Below, in pieces: positions 52,246-62,416 of a stretch of 64,000 bases of DNA; position 1 is the stretch's first letter; the number at the start of each line of letters is the position of its first letter. Below the pieces are notes generated by a model, which saw only the letters and a list, made by a program, of their open reading frames with translations, searched no databases and was not told the DNA's origin. Source of the stretch: Thiopseudomonas sp. (lineage in GTDB: Bacteria > Pseudomonadota > Gammaproteobacteria > Pseudomonadales > Pseudomonadaceae); NCBI GenBank assembly GCA_023228985.1, contig JALOAC010000012.1, positions 1 through 64,000 on the forward strand, in the 5' to 3' direction. A program made the position numbers and the translations under genes.

Positions 52246-53775
52246 TTATTCAGTTTCGCTAACAAAGGTTTCTTCCTGCCATTGTTCCATGGTGACGCTG
52301 ATAGCATCAGCGAGCGTAGTGAGATCATGATCGCCAACCGCTTGCGGCAACACATCTAAACCGACTGAGTTATACACACGACCCCAAGCCGCTTGCGCGT
52401 TGGAATAAGCCACATAACGCTGGTAACGGGTCAACAGTTCACGCGCTTCGGCGCGAATCACTTCCAGCTCAGAGTCAAACTTCGATTCTGCCGCCGAGCG
52501 CGCATACTTCAACAAGCTCTCGTCTACACGCTGACTTTCCTCAGCAAATTTTAACTCTTCCAGTGCCAAGTAATATCTCTGCACACCCACATGCACCTGA
52601 GTCAACACCGCCATCGACAGCGACATACGACGCATGTCATCAGTAATATTTTGTGACTTGTGCGCACGATTTAAAGACGGGTACTGGGTCAGCTTAAGCA
52701 CGTTCCACGACAGGCGCAAACCAACATCCGTCCAGTTACTGTTGTAGTTGTACTTGTTGGAATCATACTGCAAGCCAGCTTCCGCATTAATGTTGGGCCA
52801 CAATAATAACTTAGCCGCCTTGATGTCATTGGCAGTCACACGCTTGCGGTACCACTCTTCCATAATTTCTGGACGGTTTTGCAGCGCAATTAGCTCAAGC
52901 TCTTCCATATTGGTCGGTACAGCTGGCAGTGCTAATTCGTCTTCGTTGGCTAGCGTGAACTGGGTGCCGGGCGGTAATGACATCAACGCTGCAAGCTCAG
53001 CCTTGGCTAACTCCAGATCCTGACGACGCAATGTGAGCATACTCACCGCATCCAACAAGGCGCGCTGATAAGACAGCACCTGCACTTGCGGCATTAAACC
53101 TTGCTCTTCAACCTGCTTAGCTTTCACTAACGCGCGCTGTGAGCGATCTAGCAAATCATCTACTTGCTCAACTAAACGCTGCGCACCCAGCGCACGCCAA
53201 TAACTGTTACGCACATCCTGAATAACGGTCTGCGCCACTTTACGGCGACGCTCGTCAGCCATCAGCACCTGATCGGCCTTCTGCTGCGCGCGGTAATAAG
53301 ACACACCAAAATCAAGCGCATTCCAGGAAAACGTCAGGTTACTCATGTAACGCTCACGCTCTTGGCTGGTTGAGGCACGCAAGCTTTCTTGACGGTCTTC
53401 AATACCAATGGATGTACCGCCTGAATCATTATTACGCCACGCGTAGCCAGCACCTGCCACCAGACGTGGCAGCATTTCGTGCTTGGATACATCGTGCAAA
53501 TCCTGACTCAGCGCGCCTTCCATCAACTTCAAACGGTAGTCGAGGTTGTACTTGAGCGCACGCGCTGTGGCTTCATGAAAGCTAATTGGCGCAGTAATGG
53601 GCTCTTGCTCAGCGAACATTTGCTTGCGGTCTTGGCCAATCCGCTCCTCCAACTCATCGGCTGTATAAGGCTTAGGGGCAACAGCACCACAGCCCACTAA
53701 GAATAACGGCAAAGCCAAAGTCACCAGTGCCGGTAGGCCTTTAAGTTTTAAACGAAAGGTTGATTCTTGGTTCAT
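52246..53775 (-). CDS. TolC-family outer-membrane factor (lipoprotein)
   Basis: 509 residues with a lipobox ending at C29 (LFLVGC) and the two OEP repeats of long periplasmic helices (about residues 75-265 and 290-480: FHEATARALKYNLDYRLKLM; ALQNRPEIMEEWYRKRVTAN). It forms the outer-membrane exit duct. A GAGAAG ribosome site precedes the ATG. It begins 13 bp after the giant protein and is followed by the adaptors, so the duct is probably dedicated to that substrate. Confidence 0.92.
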   Translation of the reverse strand: MNQESTFRLKLKGLPALVTLALPLFLVGCGAVAPKPYTADELEERIGQDRKQMFAEQEPITAPISFHEATARALKYNLDYRLKLMEGALSQDLHDVSKHEMLPRLVAGAGYAWRNNDSGGTSIGIEDRQESLRASTSQERERYMSNLTFSWNALDFGVSYYRAQQKADQVLMADERRRKVAQTVIQDVRNSYWRALGAQRLVEQVDDLLDRSQRALVKAKQVEEQGLMPQVQVLSYQRALLDAVSMLTLRRQDLELAKAELAALMSLPPGTQFTLANEDELALPAVPTNMEELELIALQNRPEIMEEWYRKRVTANDIKAAKLLLWPNINAEAGLQYDSNKYNYNSNWTDVGLRLSWNVLKLTQYPSLNRAHKSQNITDDMRRMSLSMAVLTQVHVGVQRYYLALEELKFAEESQRVDESLLKYARSAAESKFDSELEVIRAEARELLTRYQRYVAYSNAQAAWGRVYNSVGLDVLPQAVGDHDLTTLADAISVTMEQWQEETFVSETE

Positions 53776-53788
53776 TTTCTTCTCATTA

Positions 53789-56700
53789 TTAAATCAAAAA
53801 GTTTTTTTCACGTGCTGCAAACGGCAAGTGTTTGCTGGTACCACGCAACTGTTCAGTAAAGGACGCTGCCACAGGCATAACACTTTGCTGCTCGGCAAAA
53901 ATATCAGCATCATCTGCATCAAACTCCTGCAGTGCTACTTCATCTTCACGCCCTTCGTTCTCTTCAACCTGTGCTGCTTGCTGTCGCTTCTGCTTGGCTT
54001 TCTCTGCTTCATCCGCATCAACTTGAGCAAACTGCATACTGCGCAAATCATTGGAGGCCAGCATGTCATCAGCACTTAAGTCCACACGGGATAAACGCCC
54101 TGTTACACGACTGTCCAAGCCCGCTGCTGTTCGCTGCGTATCGCGCACTGCATGACTGACAAACAGGTTACGGTCCTGACCTAAACCCATCGCCAAGCTG
54201 ATGCTTTGTCCGGCAAAAGGCTGGATGTGTGCTGGCGAAGAATCGGCGCGCATATCATCCGTTTGTCGTTCTTGTTGCGACATCGCCACCTCATTGTTTA
54301 CATACACAATGGGCTGTAACGGGATGGGCAGACGACGCACATCATCATGACGCTCGCCTTCGTAGAACACGCTTGGGTCAGTAATCACGGCTGAGTCAGT
54401 TAAACCTTTCATCCGCGTTATTTCTGGTGTGCCACCCAGTGGCGAATAGTTACCATCGTTCGGTACATTGGTCACTGGCGGCGCTACCGGCGGATTGCCC
54501 GGTTTCACGTTAATGCTCAGTTTGGCCGTGTCGTCCCCACCATTACCGTCGGTGATTTTGTAGCCAATATCTGGGATCTTGCCAATCACACCCGGATTTG
54601 GCGTGAAGGTATAACCACCGTTTTTATTAACCGTGATACTGCCCTTACCCGGTACGGTGATGGTGATGTTACTGCCATCGGTCGGGACTTTAGTGGTGGT
54701 TCCGCCCACAGTGATTTCAGTCACTGTGATGGGGTCACCGTCGGGATCTTTGTCATTGGTTAACAAATTGCCGGAGACGGGGGTGTCCTCGTCGGTTTCA
54801 GCGAAGTCGTTATTGGCTTCTGGGGGGGTGTTGTCCTTGATAGTAACCGTCAAGGTTGCTGTTGAAACATCACCATCGGCGTCGGTAATGGTGTAAGTAT
54901 AGGTGTCCGTTAGCGTAGCATTGCCAGACAGTGCTATTACATCGGCATGGTTTGGGTTAACCACATAGGTGTAACTGCCATCAGCATTTAGCGTTAGCTT
55001 TCCGTATGTTAATTCGTGGCCAACAACAGGCGTGACGGGGCCGCTAGTCGCAGGACCATCAGCACCAATAATGTCATTACTGTAAACATTACCCGTGACC
55101 GTTCCTGTTGCTACCAAAATCTCATTCACATCATTTTTGGCTGTTGGTACATCGTCAACGATGTAGACTTTTAACTTGCTTGACGCAGTATTATCACCTA
55201 CATCTTTTACAACTAGCTCAATCTCGTCGGTTAACCCTTGCTCATCAGTCTCTTGGGTATTATTTGCCGCCTTATCCAACTTATAGGTATAAGTTAGCAC
55301 TACTGATTTTGGCGCATCTGGATCACCTTTTATTGTTGCACCGGTAATAGTTAGGGTACCAAGAGGTGTTGTGACGATTAAAGGATTAGCTTGGGAAGCA
55401 TTTTTAATCTGCTCTGGAGTAAACGTCACATTTCCTACTTCCAGTGTTTGCAAGCCTGTGGGCGAAGTGACCGTGATTTTGCCATTTTTGTGAATGTGTT
55501 TATTTGAACCCTTCTCACTGCCAGTTGATAAGCCAGACTCATATACTGTTGCGTGACCGTCTGTAGTCCCATTATGGTCTTCAAACTCAACACCTAACTC
55601 TAGCGGCGTATCACCCGTTACGGTAATAACCAGCTTAGCGGTATCTGTTTTGTCACCGTCACTTAGGGTGTAAGTGAATTCTTCGTTTAGTGTAGCGTTT
55701 TTGGCTAGCCCATAGACGTCGGAGTTGTTTTGGTCTAGCACGTAGCTATAGCTACCATCACTGTTAATGGTGAGGGTGCCGTACTGACCTGCAATAATAG
55801 TTGCGCCTGCACCCACTGCTTCAGGGGTGCCGGTCTCACCTTTTAAGATGCCGGTGATTCTTAAGTCACCCGGGTTGTCTGGGTCGGTGTCTGTACCATT
55901 GGTTGATTCAACTCCAGATCCATTTTTATGCACACCCGTAATCACATTACCAGTGATAGGTTGTTCATGAGTATTCAAAAGGCCGTTAGGATCATCATTT
56001 GCCACTGGTGGGTCATTCTGCACGATGATTTTTACGCCAACTGTGGCGTCACCGGTTAGCGCTCCGCCGTAACCTTGTTTATCATCATCGTTGGCATCGT
56101 TAAAGCTATAGCGCAGGTTGATGTTGTAGCTCGTGCCATGGGCTACGCCTGGGTGTTGTGAGCTATTGGCATAGGTGATGGCGCTGGCAACCGTATTAAC
56201 CTTGGCAGCGTCTGCAGCGCTGTTGAAGGTAATAGTCAACAAGCCACCAACATTGGTAAAGGTCGCAACTGTAATATTATTAACTTGGATATTAGCCCCA
56301 GATACCGTGACTTTAGTGCCATCAAAGGCCAGCACATCGTCTGGATTACCTGCGAATCCATTATTAGCTGCGTTGTTACGACCAACAATTAGCGTGGTAT
56401 CGTTGTAATTATCCAGCCCACGCTCTAGCTCTAGATCGGCAATAGTGACTGCGCCCATATTAACTGCGGTGCCGAGAACGCTAGTATCTCCTGAGGTATT
56501 AACACCTTCAGTAAACTCTCGCTCAGCTGTGTTGGTAAAGATAACCGTAGGGGCATCGTTTTCTTGTAGGTAACCAATATTCTGTTCAGCTTGTGCCGCG
56601 CCTTCGCTTAAAGTGACTTCAATGGTACCGAGTCCGTTAGCCGATCCGTCCGCATCAAAGCGAGGCTTAAGCCTATCCTCATCACCATCAACGGTAACAG

Positions 56701-59700
56701 TCAGATCACCTGGTGCGGTAATGGTGTAGTCACCCAATGGCAGAGCGCCAAAGCTATATTTACCGTTCGCATCGGTTGTGGTGGTTAGAGTACGTTCAGC
56801 TCCGGCTGGATTAGTCCACTTTAGAGTAACGGTTACACCACTTAGACGCGCCTCACCAGTATCAATGCTGCCATCACGGTTTTTAGTATCGTCCCACAGC
56901 GTGCCACTGATGGTTCCGTAACCAGCAGGATCAGTACGCAGGTAATTGTTAGCATCAACAGTTTCAGTACCGATACGCTCTCCGGTTACGGTGCCATCAA
57001 TACCACCCGCCGCACCGGCAAATTTTAAGTTAGCTGAGGTTTCATCTCCCGGCAGACTGCTCCAGGTTAAGGTTGCATTTGTATCTGTATTACCAGCTTG
57101 CTCTGCTGTGGTCGGGACCTTGACTGTGTATAACACTTCAACAGCAGTACCTGGCTCTAGTTTTTCGAAGTTAAGTTCGATACCAGAATCTGTACCAGTA
57201 ACAACTGCGGTTACACCAACTGGTAAAGCATCCACTGTATAGCTGGTACCACCAATTTTCACGCTCGTGATTGTGTATTCACTGCCACTTGGGAATTGTT
57301 CTACCAGTTTCACATCATAGGCTGGTGCCGCATTGGTGCTACCGGTAGTGAAAGTGTTGCTGACGGTTATCTGGTGCGGATCACCGCTTTGTGCGCCCGG
57401 CGCAATATCCACCACATTTTTAACTACTGCACTAATCTGTGGCTCCACCACTGTATCTATGGTGGTGTTACTTTCACCCAGCTTGGTCGTTCCGGTGTGG
57501 ATTTCAACCTTGCTGTTCAGCGCTGTGCCGGCGGTGTTTGCAGCATCATTTTTAACAATCGCGTTAAATTCAAGAACAATATATTCTGCTTTGCTGTTAT
57601 CGGTATCAGTGTTTTTAATTGTACCTAGGGTAAACTTACCGTCGGCTAAGGTAGCCGCACCACCGGGGCGATTAGCTGCATCTTGTGTGTTTGTGCTGTT
57701 TAACGTGTTTTCGATATTACCTGGTACATCTGAACTCACTACTACATGTTCGCCACTGACATTAAAAATCCCGCCGGTACGCCCTACCAGCGCCCAAGTA
57801 GCACCACCACTTAGTAACTCGTAGCCTGATCCAAGCTGCGGTATCATGCTTAGTTCAGGAATCTCGCCCTCTGGCATTTGCATAACAACGCGGAAACGGA
57901 CGATTTCACCAACCGCAACGTTTTGCGCACCATCTTTGGTATCCTCAGGAGCAAGTGTATCTTCCAAGCCACCCACACGACTCAGGGTGTACGAGGCATT
58001 CACTTCTACTGGAGCACCATCTTTGGCGGCATAGTTATTCAACACAGTAGCGTCGATGCCCACACCACCTGAACCATCACGCTCGTTAGCATCACGCACT
58101 GAAGCGTCAGTGCTATCGATACTGCTCCATCTAACGGTTGCATCACTGTCGAACGTGGCTTTAGCGGCAACACTTGCCTTGGTTGTACCTTGAGCTTTAA
58201 TGATTATGGTGTCAGTTTTTGCTAGATCAACGTTGGCATTAGCTTTGGTTTGCAGCTTATCCTTGCCGTCAACTGTTACCCATTCGAACTGGCCGGATAT
58301 GTCTGTAGTGCCCTGCATCACACTCCAGTTAGCGCTCGTATTCATGCCCAGAACACTGTCAAAAGTATCATCGAAGGTCAGGTCATAAGCATCGTAAGAG
58401 TTGGCAGCATGCTTAATAGTAATGGTGTACTCAATGGTGTCGCCGGCATCGACTTTGCCAGACTGCACACCTGCATCATCAACATTTGTATCAACGGTTT
58501 TTTCAATTGTTAGCTTAGGCTCACGAATAGTGATAGTAGAGTTATTACCGACGGCTGCAATGTTCTTATCATTATCTGCGCCAGTAGTATTACCACCCTT
58601 ATCGTAAGTTAAACTCGTGCTAGGTATGCGTGTCTGGCCGTCTTGGTTGTTAGCAGCACCACTTCCGCTACTGTTGGTATTTGCTACTATTAGTTTGACG
58701 CGTATGACGAAACTATTATTAGTCGTAGTATTGTCATCAGTAACTGTCACATTGCCGAATTCGAAAACCGGATCTGCGCTCAGAGCACCAGTCATACCCG
58801 TCACTGTAGGTACACCGAGAGCACCGCCAGCGAAGTTACCTTGGAGCGCATCGCTTTGATTAGCATCAGTCCCCTTAGTTGTAATAACCTCATAACCTGT
58901 ACCACCGTTATAGCTGGTATCGAGCCTCATGCCATCTGGCACTAGCGCTTTAACGTTGAGATCATGGGTCGTGCCTTCTGGCAGGGTAACGACGATGTCG
59001 TAGATCATCGTTTCGCCAATCACCATATCGGCACCTGTGGTGCTAGCTGAGCTGGAGTCGGTGTTGTCGATCGAGCCATCTTTAAAGACAATCTTGACGC
59101 TAGGCTCAGATACCGCTGCCGTGGCGGTGTCAGTGATTTTTGCTTCGCCTAGTAAGAAGTCTTTCCCATTCTCTTTACCCGCATACGTTTCTACCGAGAA
59201 GCTCGAAGTAGTAGCCTTACCTGCTGCGATAGTAGTGAGTGCGACGGCATCGTAGGTAATGATTAAAATATTGCTACCATTATTGACCGTAGTTGTTCCA
59301 TTACGACCAACCGCAAGGTCTGGACCGGTATTGGTTAGTGTAATTACACCCGCACCGGAGACAGTATAATGAGTATTTTTAATTAAAAGCGCACCATCAC
59401 CTTTATACACTTTGAGGTTGGCTTCGGATAAATTTGCGGCGTCGCTACCATCCTGTTGAATGAGTTTAAAACCATCCGCCACAGTGAATGTGCTTGTAGC
59501 AATGTCATAGGCTGCCGAGCCACCCTTGTTGATGATACCTGCAGCAAAAGTGACCTTGTCACCAGCATCAATCTTAGTGATATTGCCATTAATACCATCA
59601 ATACTTGTCACTGTCCCCGTGAAAGGCTGATCACTTTCTCCTGGATTCTGCCAAGTGCCGGTAGTACCGCTAATAACCCCACTGCCAGTTGTGGAAACAA

Positions 59701-62416
59701 TTCCATGCTTGATCTCTAACACAGGCTCGTTGAGCTGGATCTTCTTGATCGCTTGGTGGGAGTTTGCATCCCCTGGTGTGTTATTGTCCTGACCTTGAGC
59801 CTGCGCTGTCAAAAACAGCCCATCAACAAAGGGATCATCCGCTACTGTTACGGTGAAACGAATAACGATCTGGCCTGGCTTGTTATCCGTATCAGTTCTG
59901 TTGCCCAAGCTAAACTTCATGCCATTACTGTTGGCATCAATATCCAATTGCACTTCGCCACCTGTTGGTAGGACACTCGTATCCATGAGTTTCCAGTGTC
60001 CCGCTGCAGGATCAACTGACCCTTGAGTATCTTGCGTCCAGACACCGCTAACATCGAATACAGGCTTGGGAAGGAATGCATCTAGTTTTAGATCAGCGAA
60101 GTCACCGTTACTTAAATCATAAGTGAGCTCGTAAGTCACAGTATCGCCGGGCTTGATACCATTCGCGGGCACATCTGTTCCGTTAACTTTAACCACATCC
60201 AATTTCATACCGCCGGTAACGATAGCTACTTCTGTATTGGTAGCATCTGTAACTTCTGAGCCAGCCTCACCGCCAACTTTGACAACATTGCCGCTAATAG
60301 TGGCGTTGGTTTTTAGGGTGTCGCCATGCTTAATATCATTTGTCGGGCTTGCTGGTGCAGAAACAAATTTATCGTTGATGGTTGCGGTGTATTCGATACG
60401 GCCAAAGGTTCCGCTGGAGTTGTTAGCACCAAATTTACCACCAGTAAGAATTCCGGCTTGCAGCCCCTCAGGTAATAAATCTCTAGCAGCTATTAGCGCT
60501 GCAGAAACGTTATAAGTACGGGTGATGTCATGTTCTGCGCTGATAGCGGATGAGAAGTATCCTACTAGAGAGACAGTGTACTCTTCACCTTGGTAGGTAA
60601 TTGTCAGGACTGGATCTGCTAAAGTATGACCATCATCAATGACATCAGTGATCACCACATCTTTGAATTGAAAATAGTCGGACACTTGGAAATCCAACGT
60701 ATAGTTCAATGTACCGCCTGGTTTATGGGTGCCGGTAACTGTTTTCTGTACGGCCAAAGACTTAATGGCATGTGAGTACTCAACACCTTCAGGATCATAG
60801 CTTTGGTCTCCCTGAGCATCACGAGTGTCCACGGGTATCCAGTGGCCTGTACCAGACACTTGGAACTCGGAAGTTGATGCACCGCCGCTATTCGCGTCCA
60901 GCACATCTGGGATGTAATACTTAAGAACAACGTCTTTATCGCCCGTAATATCACCTAGAGCTTTAGTAACATCGCTTCCGGTAACAGGAGTTCCTAAAGC
61001 AACACCATCTATATGGGTAACGATAGCGTTATTTGGCACACCAATTTTGAGCTCATAACCAGTAAGCGTTTGTCCCGGTGCAACCTTAATATGAGTAGTC
61101 ATCTCACGCGGGAAGTTAGGTCCAGTAGCTGTCTCACCTTCGGGGCCACTAAAGGTGTAACTGTAATCAACCAGTGTTGGCGTTATAGTTGTTTCCACAT
61201 TACTTACATCATCAATAACGCTACCGCCATTACCCAAGGCATTATTACCGTAACGAAAACCTGATTGCGCTTTGATAGTCAAAGCAGTCCCTAAGTCCGC
61301 TTTGTTTGAAACTGTGGCAGAGACTTGTAGCTCCGCAGTCGGCTGACCACTGGTAAAACTACCAAAGGGGAGTTCAATAACAACCACTTTTTGACCAGCA
61401 TCTCCTGATAGCTGAAGCGCTGCACCATCGGCACCCGTCGCATAAGGATGAACAGCCTTACCACTGCTATTTAGCGTAATAATTTGGTAATTAACGGACT
61501 CACCTAAGTAAGTAATCGCTCCACTAGCTGCTACATCAATACCATCATCACCATCAGCGCCTTTAGGTAGGTAGAGGTCGACATAAGGACCAAAACCATC
61601 CGCACCTTGGTTTTCAAACGATAACGTGAAATCAAACTTACCACCAATAAGTACTTCATTGCCTTCTGGAACGTCCATGCTCACAGTTGGCTTTGGCTCA
61701 GTACCCAACAACTCCCCATAAGCACCAAACTCAAACACTTCAGCCTCAATAGAACCAGTATTGCTTTCTAACACCCAGTCACCGCCTTTATCTGCAGCGC
61801 CGGTGGCATTGGTAGAGGCAGCGATATCTGCGCCAGTGAGATGGGCCAGTTCACTAATAAAAGCCTGACCGGCTTCGCCCTGCGCTACATCACAACCGTA
61901 GAGCAAAATATCGGCTTCTTCGGTGAGACTGTTGGACCAACTGCTTAGCTGTTCTGCTTGGCTGGCTAGGGTGCTGCTATCAACCTGATCGCTGCCCAAT
62001 GTGAAACTGCCGGGAGTGCCGTGACTGAAAATATGCACCGCTTCAAAGTTTCTGCCTTTAGCCAGTTCATCACTGATAGCGGCCAAACCTGACTCTTCGC
62101 TATCAACTACGCGCACAACCGTGTTTGCAGGCAAATCTGCCAATAGGTTTTGGAAGCCTTCAACACGGCTATCAATAATAACTAAAGTGGAGGGGCTAGA
62201 GCCGCCCGGAACATGCAGTTCATCGCCATTAAGTATGCCGTTGGTATCTGTATCGTCATGCCCCGCTTCATTTTGATTCTGTTCGGGCTCGGTATAGGTG
62301 TCATCAAATGCATCCGCGACAGCAACACCACCAGCACCATCAAAAAGTAAGCGCGGCTCGAGCGCTATGGCGCGTGATCTGGAGCGAAACATTGAAGAAA
62401 TATTTTTATTTTGCAT
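53789..62416 (-). CDS. Giant LEPR/DUF4347 surface adhesin-like protein
   Basis: 2875 residues, by far the largest gene here. It has no signal peptide. Residues 19-28 are LEPRLLFDGA. Residues about 77-235 form a DUF4347 domain with HIFSHGTPG (H132) and LLYGCDVAQG (C175), a His/Cys pair as in caspase-like folds. Residues about 250-1820 hold many DUF11-like beta-sandwich repeats (recurring form: PGDTVTYELT, AGDTIEYTIT, ITDV-type strands). About 1830-1935 is an SdrD_B/Cna-B-like domain (GTLWDDTKNRDGSIDTGEA; DANGKYSFGALPLGDYTI). About 2040-2645 are VCBS/cadherin-like repeats (GTLTINSDGSYSYVLDQN, GKLTLNADGSYTYVVNPN). A 230-residue non-repetitive tail follows, ending in AREKNFLI. It has no RTX nonapeptides. 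Probably surface-attached or released through the downstream TolC/HlyD/M50 genes. Confidence 0.88.
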   Translation of the reverse strand: MQNKNISSMFRSRSRAIALEPRLLFDGAGGVAVADAFDDTYTEPEQNQNEAGHDDTDTNGILNGDELHVPGGSSPSTLVIIDSRVEGFQNLLADLPANTVVRVVDSEESGLAAISDELAKGRNFEAVHIFSHGTPGSFTLGSDQVDSSTLASQAEQLSSWSNSLTEEADILLYGCDVAQGEAGQAFISELAHLTGADIAASTNATGAADKGGDWVLESNTGSIEAEVFEFGAYGELLGTEPKPTVSMDVPEGNEVLIGGKFDFTLSFENQGADGFGPYVDLYLPKGADGDDGIDVAASGAITYLGESVNYQIITLNSSGKAVHPYATGADGAALQLSGDAGQKVVVIELPFGSFTSGQPTAELQVSATVSNKADLGTALTIKAQSGFRYGNNALGNGGSVIDDVSNVETTITPTLVDYSYTFSGPEGETATGPNFPREMTTHIKVAPGQTLTGYELKIGVPNNAIVTHIDGVALGTPVTGSDVTKALGDITGDKDVVLKYYIPDVLDANSGGASTSEFQVSGTGHWIPVDTRDAQGDQSYDPEGVEYSHAIKSLAVQKTVTGTHKPGGTLNYTLDFQVSDYFQFKDVVITDVIDDGHTLADPVLTITYQGEEYTVSLVGYFSSAISAEHDITRTYNVSAALIAARDLLPEGLQAGILTGGKFGANNSSGTFGRIEYTATINDKFVSAPASPTNDIKHGDTLKTNATISGNVVKVGGEAGSEVTDATNTEVAIVTGGMKLDVVKVNGTDVPANGIKPGDTVTYELTYDLSNGDFADLKLDAFLPKPVFDVSGVWTQDTQGSVDPAAGHWKLMDTSVLPTGGEVQLDIDANSNGMKFSLGNRTDTDNKPGQIVIRFTVTVADDPFVDGLFLTAQAQGQDNNTPGDANSHQAIKKIQLNEPVLEIKHGIVSTTGSGVISGTTGTWQNPGESDQPFTGTVTSIDGINGNITKIDAGDKVTFAAGIINKGGSAAYDIATSTFTVADGFKLIQQDGSDAANLSEANLKVYKGDGALLIKNTHYTVSGAGVITLTNTGPDLAVGRNGTTTVNNGSNILIITYDAVALTTIAAGKATTSSFSVETYAGKENGKDFLLGEAKITDTATAAVSEPSVKIVFKDGSIDNTDSSSASTTGADMVIGETMIYDIVVTLPEGTTHDLNVKALVPDGMRLDTSYNGGTGYEVITTKGTDANQSDALQGNFAGGALGVPTVTGMTGALSADPVFEFGNVTVTDDNTTTNNSFVIRVKLIVANTNSSGSGAANNQDGQTRIPSTSLTYDKGGNTTGADNDKNIAAVGNNSTITIREPKLTIEKTVDTNVDDAGVQSGKVDAGDTIEYTITIKHAANSYDAYDLTFDDTFDSVLGMNTSANWSVMQGTTDISGQFEWVTVDGKDKLQTKANANVDLAKTDTIIIKAQGTTKASVAAKATFDSDATVRWSSIDSTDASVRDANERDGSGGVGIDATVLNNYAAKDGAPVEVNASYTLSRVGGLEDTLAPEDTKDGAQNVAVGEIVRFRVVMQMPEGEIPELSMIPQLGSGYELLSGGATWALVGRTGGIFNVSGEHVVVSSDVPGNIENTLNSTNTQDAANRPGGAATLADGKFTLGTIKNTDTDNSKAEYIVLEFNAIVKNDAANTAGTALNSKVEIHTGTTKLGESNTTIDTVVEPQISAVVKNVVDIAPGAQSGDPHQITVSNTFTTGSTNAAPAYDVKLVEQFPSGSEYTITSVKIGGTSYTVDALPVGVTAVVTGTDSGIELNFEKLEPGTAVEVLYTVKVPTTAEQAGNTDTNATLTWSSLPGDETSANLKFAGAAGGIDGTVTGERIGTETVDANNYLRTDPAGYGTISGTLWDDTKNRDGSIDTGEARLSGVTVTLKWTNPAGAERTLTTTTDANGKYSFGALPLGDYTITAPGDLTVTVDGDEDRLKPRFDADGSANGLGTIEVTLSEGAAQAEQNIGYLQENDAPTVIFTNTAEREFTEGVNTSGDTSVLGTAVNMGAVTIADLELERGLDNYNDTTLIVGRNNAANNGFAGNPDDVLAFDGTKVTVSGANIQVNNITVATFTNVGGLLTITFNSAADAAKVNTVASAITYANSSQHPGVAHGTSYNINLRYSFNDANDDDKQGYGGALTGDATVGVKIIVQNDPPVANDDPNGLLNTHEQPITGNVITGVHKNGSGVESTNGTDTDPDNPGDLRITGILKGETGTPEAVGAGATIIAGQYGTLTINSDGSYSYVLDQNNSDVYGLAKNATLNEEFTYTLSDGDKTDTAKLVITVTGDTPLELGVEFEDHNGTTDGHATVYESGLSTGSEKGSNKHIHKNGKITVTSPTGLQTLEVGNVTFTPEQIKNASQANPLIVTTPLGTLTITGATIKGDPDAPKSVVLTYTYKLDKAANNTQETDEQGLTDEIELVVKDVGDNTASSKLKVYIVDDVPTAKNDVNEILVATGTVTGNVYSNDIIGADGPATSGPVTPVVGHELTYGKLTLNADGSYTYVVNPNHADVIALSGNATLTDTYTYTITDADGDVSTATLTVTIKDNTPPEANNDFAETDEDTPVSGNLLTNDKDPDGDPITVTEITVGGTTTKVPTDGSNITITVPGKGSITVNKNGGYTFTPNPGVIGKIPDIGYKITDGNGGDDTAKLSINVKPGNPPVAPPVTNVPNDGNYSPLGGTPEITRMKGLTDSAVITDPSVFYEGERHDDVRRLPIPLQPIVYVNNEVAMSQQERQTDDMRADSSPAHIQPFAGQSISLAMGLGQDRNLFVSHAVRDTQRTAAGLDSRVTGRLSRVDLSADDMLASNDLRSMQFAQVDADEAEKAKQKRQQAAQVEENEGREDEVALQEFDADDADIFAEQQSVMPVAASFTEQLRGTSKHLPFAAREKNFLI

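Noticed and set aside
47960..53775. RND or ABC drug-efflux pump
   Set aside because: TolC and HlyD proteins are present, but there is no RND or ABC transporter. The inner-membrane partner is an M50 protease fusion, and the operon begins with a giant adhesin.
59383..59971. Short open frames on either strand inside the giant adhesin
   Set aside because: They are shadows of the repeat-rich coding sequence in other frames, with no independent start signals.
53789..62416. RTX or LapA-type adhesin with a conventional type 1 system
   Set aside because: No GGxGxDxxx repeats, no LapG-type double-alanine site was noticed, and no ABC ATPase is in the operon.
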